Shown here piece after piece: positions 1 through 8,029 of a stretch of 64,000 nt of DNA. This stretch comes from Arenibacter amylolyticus (GTDB taxonomy: Bacteria > Bacteroidota > Bacteroidia > Flavobacteriales > Flavobacteriaceae). Each line of letters begins with the position of its first letter. Position 1 is the first letter of the stretch. The notes under the pieces are model-generated. The model saw only the letters and a program-made list of their open reading frames with translations. It did not search any database and had not been told where the DNA came from. The stretch spans positions 62,001 through 126,000 of the forward strand of contig NZ_MTAZ01000007.1 in NCBI RefSeq assembly GCF_002150785.1, read 5' to 3'. The translations under genes and the position numbers were made by a program.

Positions 1-153
1 TAGGGAAGCCGTTTGCATAAGATCCATGGCTTTCCCTTCGGCCAAGCCTTCCTTAATATCCAACACCACTACTTCCGATGCAAAATCCTTTATGGCAATG
101 TACTCTGCGCAACTTGCGCCAACGGCACCTGCCCCTACTATGGTAACTTTCAT
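1..153 (-). CDS. mdh: Malate dehydrogenase, N-terminal part (partial at window edge)
   Basis: The first 51 codons of a gene that leaves the window. The protein opens with MKVTIVGAGAVGASCAEYIA, a Rossmann NAD-binding start with the glycine-rich loop GAGAVG. It continues into VVVLDIKEG and GKAMDLMQTASL, the adenine-ribose-binding acidic residue and the conserved segment after it in bacterial LDH-like malate dehydrogenases. The family oxidises malate to oxaloacetate with NAD in the TCA cycle. The start is the first ATG after a stretch with no coding character. A TATTTTTG box about 37 bp upstream suits a flavobacterial promoter. Catalytic Arg and His residues lie outside the window, so activity cannot be judged, but the N-terminal match is strong. 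Confidence 0.88.
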   Translation of the reverse strand, partial: MKVTIVGAGAVGASCAEYIAIKDFASEVVVLDIKEGLAEGKAMDLMQTASL

Positions 154-459
154 TATGAGAATATTTTTTAAGATTATTTTTCAATCTCCCAAAAATACAG
201 ATTTTAAACAGAATTCTGTTATCCGGTAGGCATAAACAGCGTAAATTTTGGAAGATTAATGGCCAGCGCATAAAATTGGGTCTACCATTCTGGGAGTGCT
301 ACGAGCCCTTGCCCCTAGGCCTTAACAGGCTACCTCTTGGTATGAAAACAGGATACCCGTCAATAAATGTTAAAAAAAAGCGCCGTACATCGAGTTTTTA
401 CAATAGAATTACACTGTATTGCGTTAAAACAACGGGCTCCCTAACCAAAAACCTACGGT
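154..459. other. Intergenic region between mdh and the lipoprotein gene
   Basis: Divergent promoter region. Apart from the putative mdh -7 box I see no gene or structured RNA; the open frames here look like chance. Confidence 0.5.
190..197 (-). promoter_or_regulatory. Putative -7 box of mdh
   Basis: Read on the minus strand this is TATTTTTG, matching the Bacteroidota -7 consensus TAnnTTTG, and it would give a leader of about 30 nt. No TTTG is seen 19-20 bp upstream, so support is partial. Confidence 0.35.
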
Positions 460-831
460 ATGAAAAAAGTATATTCCCTTTTGGCGCTTTTCGCCATCCT
501 ACTTTCTGCCAATTGCACTCGAATTGCAGAAAACAACGATCCGGTTATTGGGATCTGGTCCTATTTCAGTACTGCAAGCACTGGTAAGAATGCGAAGCAG
601 ACCGTAAAAGAGGAGTGGATTTTTAACGATGCGTATTTAGGGCGTTTCCATACCTACAACAACCACCAACTCACTATTGTCACCGATTTCAGATGGTCGT
701 TTAAGGATAAGACCTATACCATTGCCTACCCGGGATTGGATAGGAAGGAAGACGTGGTCACCATGGACCAGACGGACCGCGGCACCGTACTTACAGACCA
801 CCAAGGCAATATACTGGCCATCCGCGAATAG
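460..831 (+). CDS. Small lipocalin-like lipoprotein, function unknown
   Basis: A 123-residue protein starting MKKVYSLLALFAILLSANC, a lipoprotein signal peptide with Cys19 as the likely lipidated residue. The mature part begins with an acidic/Asn linker, then GIWSYFST, a pattern often seen at the start of lipocalin-like or DUF-type beta-barrel lipoproteins that measure deviation from GxW. Alternating hydrophobic strands follow (EEWIFND, TDFRWSFKDKTYTIAY, DVVTMD, GTVLTD). No catalytic motif is visible. It stands alone between mdh, which runs the other way, and a repeat element. The overlapping frame at 276..587 lacks a signal peptide and protein-like composition and was not chosen. Confidence 0.7.
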   Translation: MKKVYSLLALFAILLSANCTRIAENNDPVIGIWSYFSTASTGKNAKQTVKEEWIFNDAYLGRFHTYNNHQLTIVTDFRWSFKDKTYTIAYPGLDRKEDVVTMDQTDRGTVLTDHQGNILAIRE

Positions 832-903
832 CACGACATGCGCTTAAAAAGCCCATCACTGGGTGAATCACCAGTAATGAACTGCGATATTTTCACAGGA
901 GGT

Positions 904-989
904 GTTGGGCGTTCCCCTACGGGTCGGGCTATCCGCTACAAGTCCTCACGCGTTCCTCGCTGCGGGCTTTTCACTACTATCCCTAACGC
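904..989 (+). repeat. Flavobacterial intergenic repeat, copy 1 (GGGCGTT...CCCTAACGC)
   Basis: The segment opens TGTTGGGCGTTCCCC, contains GGGTCGGGCTATCCGCT and ends CTATCCCTAACGC. The same three blocks in the same order appear on the opposite strand at 48777..48900, with a different and longer middle. Its ends are partly complementary (GGCGTT with AACGC), so it can fold into a long stem. I recall similar blocks next to genes and tRNAs in many flavobacterial genomes, but have no name for the family. An open frame of 76 codons overlaps it and is a by-product of the repeat. Confidence 0.65.
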
Positions 990-1092
990 GGGGATTCAGG
1001 AAACAGGGAGTATGGGAATACTAAGAAGCTTTCTTGGCACATGGATGTGCCTGGCCCTTATAACTTGAAATAGTAGGTAGCAAATTCCCAAA

Positions 1093-1707
1093 TTAAGCAT
1101 CCCTCTTCCAGGTCTTAAAAATTCGGGTAAGATTACGATTGGTAGGATAGGAACGTTGCTTGGTCATATTGTTAAAAATGAGGGCGACGATCAGTAAGAT
1201 CAAGGTTCCAGACAACACTGGGGACAACACATAAAAATAACCCAAGGCCTTTAATTCTGCCGATCCCGATACGGCAATAAGCGCAGTAGCTCCCCCAGGG
1301 GGATGGAGGGTTTTGGTCATCTGCATAACAATAATGGAGGTGGCTACGGCAAGAGGAGCCGTAATCCATAGAATATCCGGAAATAGCTTAAAGATGGTCA
1401 CCCCAATTATGGCAGATATGATATGTCCGCCTAGGAGGTTCCGCGGTTGTGCCATGGGACTTTGGATAGCGCCAAAAATAAGCACACTGGAAGCGCCAAA
1501 AGAGCCGATAAGAAAGATGTGATCTACCTTGTTTAGTGAAGAGGATTGCAACAGAGCAATGAGTCCAATGCCAAAAAACGCTCCAATGAAGGACCAGAAC
1601 TGCTCACTAAAATCTACTAAGGTTTCCTTGTAGATAACGTACCTACTGATGCGTATGTTTCTTTTTAACTTTTGTCCAATTCTTTTTTCCGCTACTTCTT
1701 TACTCAC
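1093..1707 (-). CDS. HPP-family integral membrane protein
   Basis: A 204-residue membrane protein with the family signature HPPGGATALIA at about residues 135-145. Around it are four hydrophobic segments (about 37-55, 63-80, 92-108 and 117-130) and a fifth near 155-175. HPP proteins are small inner-membrane proteins; in cyanobacteria and plastids a member has been linked to nitrite transport, but most bacterial members are uncharacterised. The N-terminus (MSKEVAEKRIGQKLKRN) is basic and cytosolic in character, which fits the chosen start. It is monocistronic, facing a repeat downstream. Function beyond membrane transport or sensing is not inferable. Confidence 0.85.
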   Translation of the reverse strand: MSKEVAEKRIGQKLKRNIRISRYVIYKETLVDFSEQFWSFIGAFFGIGLIALLQSSSLNKVDHIFLIGSFGASSVLIFGAIQSPMAQPRNLLGGHIISAIIGVTIFKLFPDILWITAPLAVATSIIVMQMTKTLHPPGGATALIAVSGSAELKALGYFYVLSPVLSGTLILLIVALIFNNMTKQRSYPTNRNLTRIFKTWKRDA

Positions 1708-1934
1708 TAATACTCTAACGTTAATGTTTGCTACTTAGGAAGGGGGTTGCTGGTTATTATTTAAAGTCTCCACAAATAAATAAAACACAAGCTCCAAACA
1801 GACTTCCCCCTACCCTACCAATTTGCAAAGGTAGTAAGTAGTAGTGTCTAAGGCATTTGTTCCACGATTTGAAACACATTTGCTGCTGACTGTGAAATAT
1901 GGGACAGGGGTGGGTAGTTTGGAGAGGCAGTTAA

Positions 1935-4900
1935 TTAACCAACAGCCATTTTAGCGGATGTTTTCCATAGGTATTGAGGAAGAGGCTCGCTTAAATGCCA
2001 ATTTATACTTATTGGTTTAGTACCATAATAATCCTGAATGCTACCCTCTCCTACAAACACATACCCCATAGTATTTCCAAACTCATCTTTTGCTTTTTCA
2101 CGAACAAAAAGTAAAATCTTTTTATTGAGTTTCTGATGATGAATATATGTTAAACCTTTTCCTTTATCAGCTCTTGTTTTATTTTGACTTTGCCAATGGA
2201 AAAGCGTCTCACTAATTGCATAATCATTATACATTGTGGTAGGCGAGAAGTCTTCTTCAGATTTAATAAGGTCTATAAACAGTACTTCGGTATTAAGTGT
2301 TTTATTCTCAGCCACACCTTCTCTATTAGTAGATTTCTTATTAAATGTACTAAGCCCGAAAGCTGCCAAAATTTGGTCTCTAGTATACCTTGAATGTAAT
2401 TTTAAAGGTTGCTTATATGGTAGTTCAATATCTATTTCTTTGAAATTAATTTTATCAAGAAGAATCTCTAATACTTCAATAATTTCCTGAACCAACACTT
2501 TATTTTTTCCAATGGCTTCAACACTTTCATTTAGTGATCCGAAACCTTCAGAACCTTTCCAAACATCGTAATGCAACATCAACAACATTACTTTTTCCTC
2601 TTCATTAAATAATCTGAAATCAGGCTTAAAGTTCACTTTTGCCAGCTTTAATAAGAACCGAAAGTAGCTAGTGGAATTAGTTGACAGCCATTTTTTAAGA
2701 ATTGTAGATACAATTTCTTTCTCGTTGAGCCTAGTAAAATCTTTGTGTTTTCCAGCCATATGAAGAAGCCTACTCCAACTCCCCCTTTTATAAATTGTCT
2801 GCAGGTTCAGATTGTTGAAGGATATGAAATTAGCCAAAGTAAGCGGCAAAGTTGTTTGATGTTCAAAATTCCGAATCTTTTGAATTAGCTGCCTTTTATT
2901 TACGTTAGTTGCAGCAATTATATTTTCCAGAATACTATTCTTTGCCTTTTTTTCTAGAACAATAGAGCATCCTAATGGTAAGTGCGGGAAGTTGTCCTCA
3001 ATTTCTTTTAGAACAGGAGATGTCGTTTTACCGATTAAGGCCCTAAATTTATTTTCAAAATTATATTCGGGTCTGGCATTAGCAACAAAATCCAACACTG
3101 TTAAACATTCTTTGCCCTCAGATAATCTAAGTCCTCTTCCTAGCTGCTGAAGAAAAACTGTTAAACTTTCCGTGGGTCTTAAGAAAAGCACGGTGTCTAT
3201 TTCAGGAATATCAACTCCTTCATTAAAAATGTCAACAACGAATAAATAGTTGATTTCTTTATTTCGCAACTTTCTTCTAATATCTTCTCTTTCTCTTGAG
3301 TTTTCACTTGTTAGATAATGAGCTTTTAAATTAGCTAAAGTGAATTTTTCTGCCATGTATTTTGCGTGCTCAATAGTCACACAGAAACCGAGAGCTCTTA
3401 CATCATTAATATCTCTTAAATATTTATCTGCATTGCTAATCACTTCTCCCACACGTCTGTCATTAGCTAAATACAATTTTGTTAATTCGCTTGGCACATA
3501 TCTTCCATTTTCCCAACTAACTTTAGACAAGTCTACGCTATCAGAAATTCCGAAGTATTGAAATGGACATAGAAGCTTTCTGTTTAAGGCTTCGGGTAAT
3601 CGAATTTCAGCAGCAATTCTATTACAGAAATCGTCTAAAATATTTTCATTATCCATTCTCTCAGGAGTAGCAGTCAACCCTAAAAGAATTTTTGGTTTAA
3701 AATGATCAAGGATAGGACGATAACTTGAAGCAGCGATATGATGCACTTCATCAATAATGATAAAATCATAAAATGTAGAACTTAAAGAAAGTGCTTCGAT
3801 TCTATTTCTAAAAGTTTGCACGGATGCAAATACAAAATCGAATTTATCTGGTTGCATACCATCCACCCAAAATTCACCAAAATTATTATCTTTTAAAACC
3901 CCTCGAAAGGTTGAAGCAGCCTGGGTTAAAATTTCTTTTCGATGTGCTACAAATAGAAGTTTTGCTGATTTATTTTCTTGTTTAAACTTTTTATAATCAA
4001 AAGCCGAAATAACAGTCTTCCCTGTTCCAGTTGCTGCAACCAAAAGATTTTTATGTCGGTTGTGAACAGTGCGCTCAACTTCCAATGTTTCCAATATCTC
4101 TTTTTGATAGGGATAAGGCTTTAAGTCGAAAAAGGCTAAATTGCCAATACCTTTTTGAGGTATTTTCCCGGATTTTAAGGAGCTAATGAGTTTTTCAGAA
4201 TGAATCTTGTCATTAAATAATTCGAATTCATCATTTTGCCAGTAAGCCTCAAATGTTTTTTGAAATTTATCAATGATGTATCCAACCTCCTTAGTTGTTA
4301 TTTTAAGATTCCACTCCAAACCATCTGTTAACGCAGTTCGTGAAAAATTTGAAGAACCAATATAAGCTGTGTGAAAGCCTGAATTCCGATAAAAGAAATA
4401 TGCTTTTGCATGTAATCTCTCGTTACCTGTATTATATGAAATTTTAACTTCAGTATTTGGAAGGCTTGATAATAATTGGATTGCTTTATAATCTGAAGCG
4501 CCCATATACGTAGTAGTGATTACCCTTAACTGCCCACCTCTTTCTGTAAAATCTCTAAGTTCCCTTTCAAGAATCCTTATTCCTTTCCATTTAATAAAAG
4601 ACACGAGTAAATCCACTCGGTTTGAAGACAAAATCTCTTTTTTCAATTCACTTTCTAAAGACAATCCGACGTTGCCTCCAGTAAACAACTCACTGTGTGT
4701 TAGCCTTGTATATGGAGTTATTTCTTTTAGATGTAATTCTAAATCCGAAAAATGAGCATCTGTTTTTTCGAAAACCGCTTTTAGAATTCGCCCTTCAATT
4801 TCAATAAGGTCACCTTCAATAAGGTCCATATCTACTTCCTCTTTTAAAACCCCAATAATTTTATTAGCAATCTTTATCTGGTTTTCAATTGCATGTTCAC

Positions 4901-5078
4901 CCTTAATTAATGAGAGCGCATAACCAATTGTACTATTAAGGTGTTTAGAAAGAACTTGCGCCGCTTCATCTTTGTCAATTGCAGTATCTTTTATATAATA
5001 TTGACTTGTGCTGAGACTTTCAAGCTTGGAGGCGACTATCTTGGTTATTAACTGCTCATAAATACCTTCAACCATCAC
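1935..5078 (-). CDS. PLD-nuclease / superfamily 2 helicase fusion (DUF3427-type)
   Basis: A 1047-residue protein with four parts. Residues 1-130 are helical with no recognised domain. About 140-270 form a phospholipase-D-like nuclease domain with HAK (His223, Lys225) and GSSN (241-244). About 320-670 form a DEAD/DEAH helicase core: Walker A GTGKT (351-355), DEVH (443-446), TATPER (469-474) and QQLGRGLRL (644-652). About 780-1040 match the layout of the DUF3427 C-terminal module. Helicases of this build unwind or translocate on duplex DNA and the PLD domain may cut it. The stop of the upstream Nudix gene overlaps this start by 4 bp (ATGA), so the two are translationally coupled. The cassette is clearly more AT-rich than gyrB or typA, which suggests acquisition. 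A defence or repair role is inference. Confidence 0.88.
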   Translation of the reverse strand: MMVEGIYEQLITKIVASKLESLSTSQYYIKDTAIDKDEAAQVLSKHLNSTIGYALSLIKGEHAIENQIKIANKIIGVLKEEVDMDLIEGDLIEIEGRILKAVFEKTDAHFSDLELHLKEITPYTRLTHSELFTGGNVGLSLESELKKEILSSNRVDLLVSFIKWKGIRILERELRDFTERGGQLRVITTTYMGASDYKAIQLLSSLPNTEVKISYNTGNERLHAKAYFFYRNSGFHTAYIGSSNFSRTALTDGLEWNLKITTKEVGYIIDKFQKTFEAYWQNDEFELFNDKIHSEKLISSLKSGKIPQKGIGNLAFFDLKPYPYQKEILETLEVERTVHNRHKNLLVAATGTGKTVISAFDYKKFKQENKSAKLLFVAHRKEILTQAASTFRGVLKDNNFGEFWVDGMQPDKFDFVFASVQTFRNRIEALSLSSTFYDFIIIDEVHHIAASSYRPILDHFKPKILLGLTATPERMDNENILDDFCNRIAAEIRLPEALNRKLLCPFQYFGISDSVDLSKVSWENGRYVPSELTKLYLANDRRVGEVISNADKYLRDINDVRALGFCVTIEHAKYMAEKFTLANLKAHYLTSENSREREDIRRKLRNKEINYLFVVDIFNEGVDIPEIDTVLFLRPTESLTVFLQQLGRGLRLSEGKECLTVLDFVANARPEYNFENKFRALIGKTTSPVLKEIEDNFPHLPLGCSIVLEKKAKNSILENIIAATNVNKRQLIQKIRNFEHQTTLPLTLANFISFNNLNLQTIYKRGSWSRLLHMAGKHKDFTRLNEKEIVSTILKKWLSTNSTSYFRFLLKLAKVNFKPDFRLFNEEEKVMLLMLHYDVWKGSEGFGSLNESVEAIGKNKVLVQEIIEVLEILLDKINFKEIDIELPYKQPLKLHSRYTRDQILAAFGLSTFNKKSTNREGVAENKTLNTEVLFIDLIKSEEDFSPTTMYNDYAISETLFHWQSQNKTRADKGKGLTYIHHQKLNKKILLFVREKAKDEFGNTMGYVFVGEGSIQDYYGTKPISINWHLSEPLPQYLWKTSAKMAVG

Positions 5079-5458
5079 ACAAATGTTTTTAACTTCTCAA
5101 TGAAGGGTATGTCAGCTTCAGCTAAATCATAATTTTTTAAATTTTCAAATCCTACAAACTTGAAGTCTTTATGTTCTAAAAGTTTAATTTCACCTGAAAT
5201 ATAATCACATAAATAAGCAGTTAATTTTATTTTGAATGTACCATAGTCGTGAATGTTAGAGGAAATTCTTTTTATCGGAAATATTTCAATATTTAATTCT
5301 TCTTTAATCTCTCGTACGATAGCCCGCTCCTCGTCCTCTCCATTATTTAACTTACCTCCAGGAAATTCCCATTTCAAAGGCAGTTTCATTTCTTCACTTC
5401 GTTGCGCGATTAGAATTTTATCTTCTTTTAATATTACAGCACAAACTACTTCAACCAT
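5075..5458 (-). CDS. MutT-like Nudix hydrolase (8-oxo-dGTP-type)
   Basis: A 127-residue single-domain Nudix protein. The Nudix box is at about residues 34-56: GGKLNNGEDEERAIVREIKE followed by ELNI, which fits GX5EX7REUXEEXGU with all three catalytic glutamates. The start VEVVCAVILKEDKILIAQRS and the segment KWEFPGGK are typical of MutT/NTP-pyrophosphohydrolases that remove oxidised or modified (deoxy)nucleotides. Length and motif spacing are normal for MutT. The stop overlaps the start of the PLD-helicase gene, so the two form one operon with this gene first. Whether it cleans the nucleotide pool or hydrolyses a signal nucleotide made by a partner cannot be told from sequence. Confidence 0.88.
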   Translation of the reverse strand: MVEVVCAVILKEDKILIAQRSEEMKLPLKWEFPGGKLNNGEDEERAIVREIKEELNIEIFPIKRISSNIHDYGTFKIKLTAYLCDYISGEIKLLEHKDFKFVGFENLKNYDLAEADIPFIEKLKTFV

Positions 5459-5833
5459 TATTATAATACTTTGTATTTATTTAGTTTTAGAATATTCCAA
5501 GTGATTAAGCCTCACTATTCCTTTCGAAATCTATGAATAATTTATATGCTTTCGTAAATGAATATTTACCGCTTGAATATTTGCTAGCTTCTTAAGTCAT
5601 TTGGACGATATTCCCATCCATGACCTTAATCAAATTTATTCCACTTGCATCTTCAGCATACATTAAAGCCGTAGTGCTTTTTACAGCTAATAACACATTC
5701 AAAACTTCAACTGAACAAGATACCCAAATTATGTATATCCATTACATTTCCATCTAACTGGAAATCTTACTTAATAAAAAAAATTACCGATTTAAGCAGT
5801 TTTAATTTACATAGTAACTCATAAAAAAGATAC
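5459..5833. other. AT-rich intergenic region upstream of the helicase cassette
   Basis: No intact gene. On the minus strand 5592..5741 stays open for about 49 codons with protein-like composition (a segment reading LIKVMDGNIVQMT before TAA), but it has no convincing start codon. It may be the tail of a lost gene. A promoter for the Nudix-helicase operon should lie near 5460-5520; I found no clear consensus. Confidence 0.35.
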
Positions 5834-6622
5834 CTACTCAAACACCACCTCCATGTCAAAAAATTTGGGATCGTGAGTGATTTCATAGAAGTTGCCGGAG
5901 ATTTCCACGCCTTTAAAATCGGAAAGCACCCGGGCATTTTTATTGTTAATGGATTTTATTTTGTACGGAAAGGTGTACCTGTTTTTAAAGCGCACCATAT
6001 CTACCATGGGACTGTCTGGGGTAAGGGTACTGTCCTTTTCCTTTTCTTGTCTTTCCAAGGCTTCCGGACTCAATCTTAAGGTAAAGCCCTCCCTACTAAA
6101 GGTGGTAATAAAGGAGTCGTTAAAATCTGGGAACAGACTCTTATCTCCCGCGTCTGCTTCTTCCTCCCCTTGGGCGGACTTTAAGTCCTTTTGTAAGGCT
6201 CCGCTAAACATATCGAGCTCCTTAAATTTCTGGCCCTTCAACTTTTCCCCAAAAGCTTGTAGATCTGCCTGGTCCGAAAACGCATAGTTGAGTTTCATCT
6301 CCAAGGTACTGGTCACCGTATCCGATTTCATATAGAGACTAAATGGCTCCAATTCCTTTATTTTTTCCTGCTCCTCCTTGCTTAGCTTAGAAATACTATC
6401 CCACTTCATTTCAATAAAATCGGCGAAAACCAACAAGGTATCTATTTGTTGGTTATCCGATTCCTCCTCCGAGTTCAACTCCATTTTCATCATTTCGGAT
6501 AAATCAAACCCAAGGCTATAGGTGCCACCGCCCTGGGAGTTAAAATTAGTTTCCAGAACTATTTCACAACTGGTGAATAAGGTTATTACACCTAGGAAGG
6601 CGATAATCTTAAGGATTTTCAT
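5834..6622 (-). CDS. Uncharacterised lipoprotein
   Basis: A 262-residue protein from the start chosen here, MKILKIIAFLGVITLFTSCE, with a lipobox ending at Cys19. An upstream in-frame ATG would add 12 residues before the basic signal start and is less likely. The mature protein has an acidic, charged middle (EEESDNQQ, QGEEEADAGD) and a repeated theme of hydrophobic beta strands without enzyme motifs. Features such as LETNFNSQGGGTYSLGFDLSEMMKMEL resemble the small secreted or lipid-anchored proteins common in Flavobacteriia whose role is unknown. It is transcribed alone, toward the helicase cassette. Confidence 0.75.
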   Translation of the reverse strand: MKILKIIAFLGVITLFTSCEIVLETNFNSQGGGTYSLGFDLSEMMKMELNSEEESDNQQIDTLLVFADFIEMKWDSISKLSKEEQEKIKELEPFSLYMKSDTVTSTLEMKLNYAFSDQADLQAFGEKLKGQKFKELDMFSGALQKDLKSAQGEEEADAGDKSLFPDFNDSFITTFSREGFTLRLSPEALERQEKEKDSTLTPDSPMVDMVRFKNRYTFPYKIKSINNKNARVLSDFKGVEISGNFYEITHDPKFFDMEVVFE

Positions 6623-6846
6623 AGGTAGTTTTTTGGTTGGTTTATGTGGATAGACCAAGGTTCAGGCTATATGATTAAAGGCTCATTAGTGCCCTCTTGG
6701 AATCCACCACAGTTCAGAAAAATATTACAAAAAAGCGCTCTACCAAATATCCTATTATAAGAACACTTGATAGTGCGCATTTTTCAGCTTTTCTAACATT
6801 CTAAGCCGGCGACATTATAACTCGGAACGAGCTTTGGTTCCAATTA

Positions 6847-6949
6847 TCACTTTTTAGCCTTTTTCTCCCGCTTTTCTGCCTTTTTCTCTTTAGCTGTTTT
6901 AGCAGGTTCTTTTTTTTACATTCTTCTTTGCGTCTTGCCCCTTAGCCAT
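6847..6949 (-). pseudogene. Frameshifted small Lys/Ala-rich protein gene
   Basis: From ATG at 6949 the frame reads MAKGQDAKKNVKK and then ends early at a TGC-TAA because of a run of eight A (T at 6910-6917 on the plus strand). Removing one A restores EPAKTAKEKKAEKREKKAKK and a TGA at 6847, giving 33 codons. The span of 103 nt is one base more than a multiple of three. Short, extremely basic proteins beginning MAKGQNAKK occur in flavobacteria, from memory. The shift may be a true mutation, slippage at the A tract during transcription, or a sequencing error in a homopolymer. Confidence 0.55.
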
Positions 6950-7279
6950 GATGTGATTTTTTAATTATTATTTTAAATACCAACAGTCTATCTGTTAGCA
7001 CCCTTAATTTTCCTGAAGTACTTAGCATACAACAAATCTTACTTGTTGAAGGCCATAATTCCACTATCCAATATACTCATAATAAGCTTAGCTTGTATAA
7101 ATATTATTTAGACACCGAAATCCTTAAATAAGCAGTTAATCATTCCTATTATTAAGGTCTATACTTCACCGGATTTTATTAATCTTTTATCAAAGCTACG
7201 CACTAGGAAGTGGGCAACTTATATCAGGGGCGTGCACCAATCTCAAAACTCAACACTTTGTACTTTATACTAAAAAAGA
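6950..7279. other. Repeat-rich gene desert, first part
   Basis: No gene seen. Near 7208 begins a block (GGGCAACTTATATCAGGGGCG) that recurs at about 7848 and, more diverged, near 47185; it leads into the first CCTCCC hairpin repeat. Confidence 0.5.
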
Positions 7280-7338
7280 TCCCTCCGCTTTGCGCTTGCA
7301 GGCAAACCACCTCCCTTTCAAAAAGGGAGGAGCTTTTG
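7280..7338 (+). repeat. CCTCCC hairpin repeat, copy 1
   Basis: Core pattern TCCCTCCGCTTTGC, then CAGGCAAACCACCTCCC, then a short spacer and GGGAGGAGCTTTTG. The CTCCCTTT and AAAGGGAG arms pair as a hairpin followed by CTTTTG. Copies 2 and 3 are at 7762..7821 and 47264..47324. Confidence 0.7.
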
Positions 7339-7463
7339 TTCTTTTTTTTTCATGGAGCTTTTATCTTAATAATTGGGAATTATCCACCGACAACCTGCTT
7401 ACTTACTGCTGACGACTATTCCAAATTTAATCCTCCCTATTAGCCGAAATTTAAATACTTTCT

Positions 7464-7509
7464 GTCATTTCGAAATGAGCCCTATTTCTGGGCGATTGAG
7501 AAATCACAC
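7464..7509 (+). repeat. GTCATTTCGA...GAGAAATC repeat
   Basis: The boundaries GTCATTTCGA and GAGAAATCACA flank an imperfect stem with CCC/GGG arms (GAGCCCTATTTCTGGGCG). I recall this pattern as a widespread intergenic repeat in flavobacterial genomes; only this copy was noticed in the window. Confidence 0.4.
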
Positions 7510-7657
7510 TCGATAGGCCGGGGTGCTATAAGGTTAATACCTTAGATGGTTTTCAAGGGATGAAAATCTTAGGTGTCTTTTCTCTATTTAATGAAGCCTC
7601 AACTGCCTGCCAGAACGGTTCTATCGGGCGGGCACGACAACTGACAAACCTAATCTA

Positions 7658-7715
7658 TCCACCGATTACCGCTCACTACAATAACTACTGCAACTGCACA
7701 CTAAAGACTTCACCG
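7658..7715 (+). repeat. 58-bp direct repeat, copy 1
   Basis: The segment starts TCCACCGATTACCGCTCACT and ends AAGACTTCACCG. It recurs at 7879..7936 with a single mismatch (A at 7703, G at 7924). It belongs to the low-complexity leader that precedes the CCTCCC hairpin. Confidence 0.85.
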
Positions 7716-7761
7716 ATCTCAATACTAAGTACTTTATACTTTGTAATCAATACTATTTCAA

Positions 7762-7821
7762 TCCCTCCGGTTTGCACTTTCAGGCAAACCACCTCCCTTT
7801 ACCCAAAGGGAGGAGCTTTTG
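7762..7821 (+). repeat. CCTCCC hairpin repeat, copy 2
   Basis: Same core as copy 1 (ATCCCTCCGGTTTGC, CAGGCAAACCACCTCCC, GGGAGGAGCTTTTG) with a different loop (TTTACCCAAA). It is preceded by the same kind of leader containing ACTAAGTACTTTATACTTTG. Confidence 0.7.
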
Positions 7822-7878
7822 AAATTTTCTTCTTAGCAGTGGTCAACTTATATCAGGGACGTACAAGTCTGCTTTCTG

Positions 7879-7936
7879 TCCACCGATTACCGCTCACTAC
7901 AATAACTACTGCAACTGCACACTGAAGACTTCACCG
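7879..7936 (+). repeat. 58-bp direct repeat, copy 2
   Basis: Near-identical to 7658..7715. It is followed by CATACTCAGTACTAAGTACT, the short-period tract that also follows copy 1, but here no CCTCCC hairpin comes after it. Confidence 0.85.
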
Positions 7937-8029
7937 TTCTCCATACTCAGTACTAAGTACTTAGTACTAACAAAAAACCAACCACAGTTTCCCATGATTG
8001 GTCTTAATATATTTTTGTAAAATCGAGTT

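Noticed and set aside
904-989. Integron attC site
   Set aside because: The GTTGGGC and CCCTAAC ends recall attC core sites, but GTTAGGG breaks the RRRY rule, no integron integrase or cassette array is present, and the same block is found alone elsewhere.
838-1068. A 76-codon gene after the small lipoprotein
   Set aside because: Most of it is the intergenic repeat, with no protein-like pattern.
7560-7925. A 121-codon gene
   Set aside because: The frame spans the 58-bp repeat and the CCTCCC hairpin, has low-complexity composition and no homology-like motif.
6950-7970. CRISPR array
   Set aside because: Repeats are irregular in spacing, differ in unit length and lack conserved spacers or cas genes; they are better seen as intergenic repeat elements.
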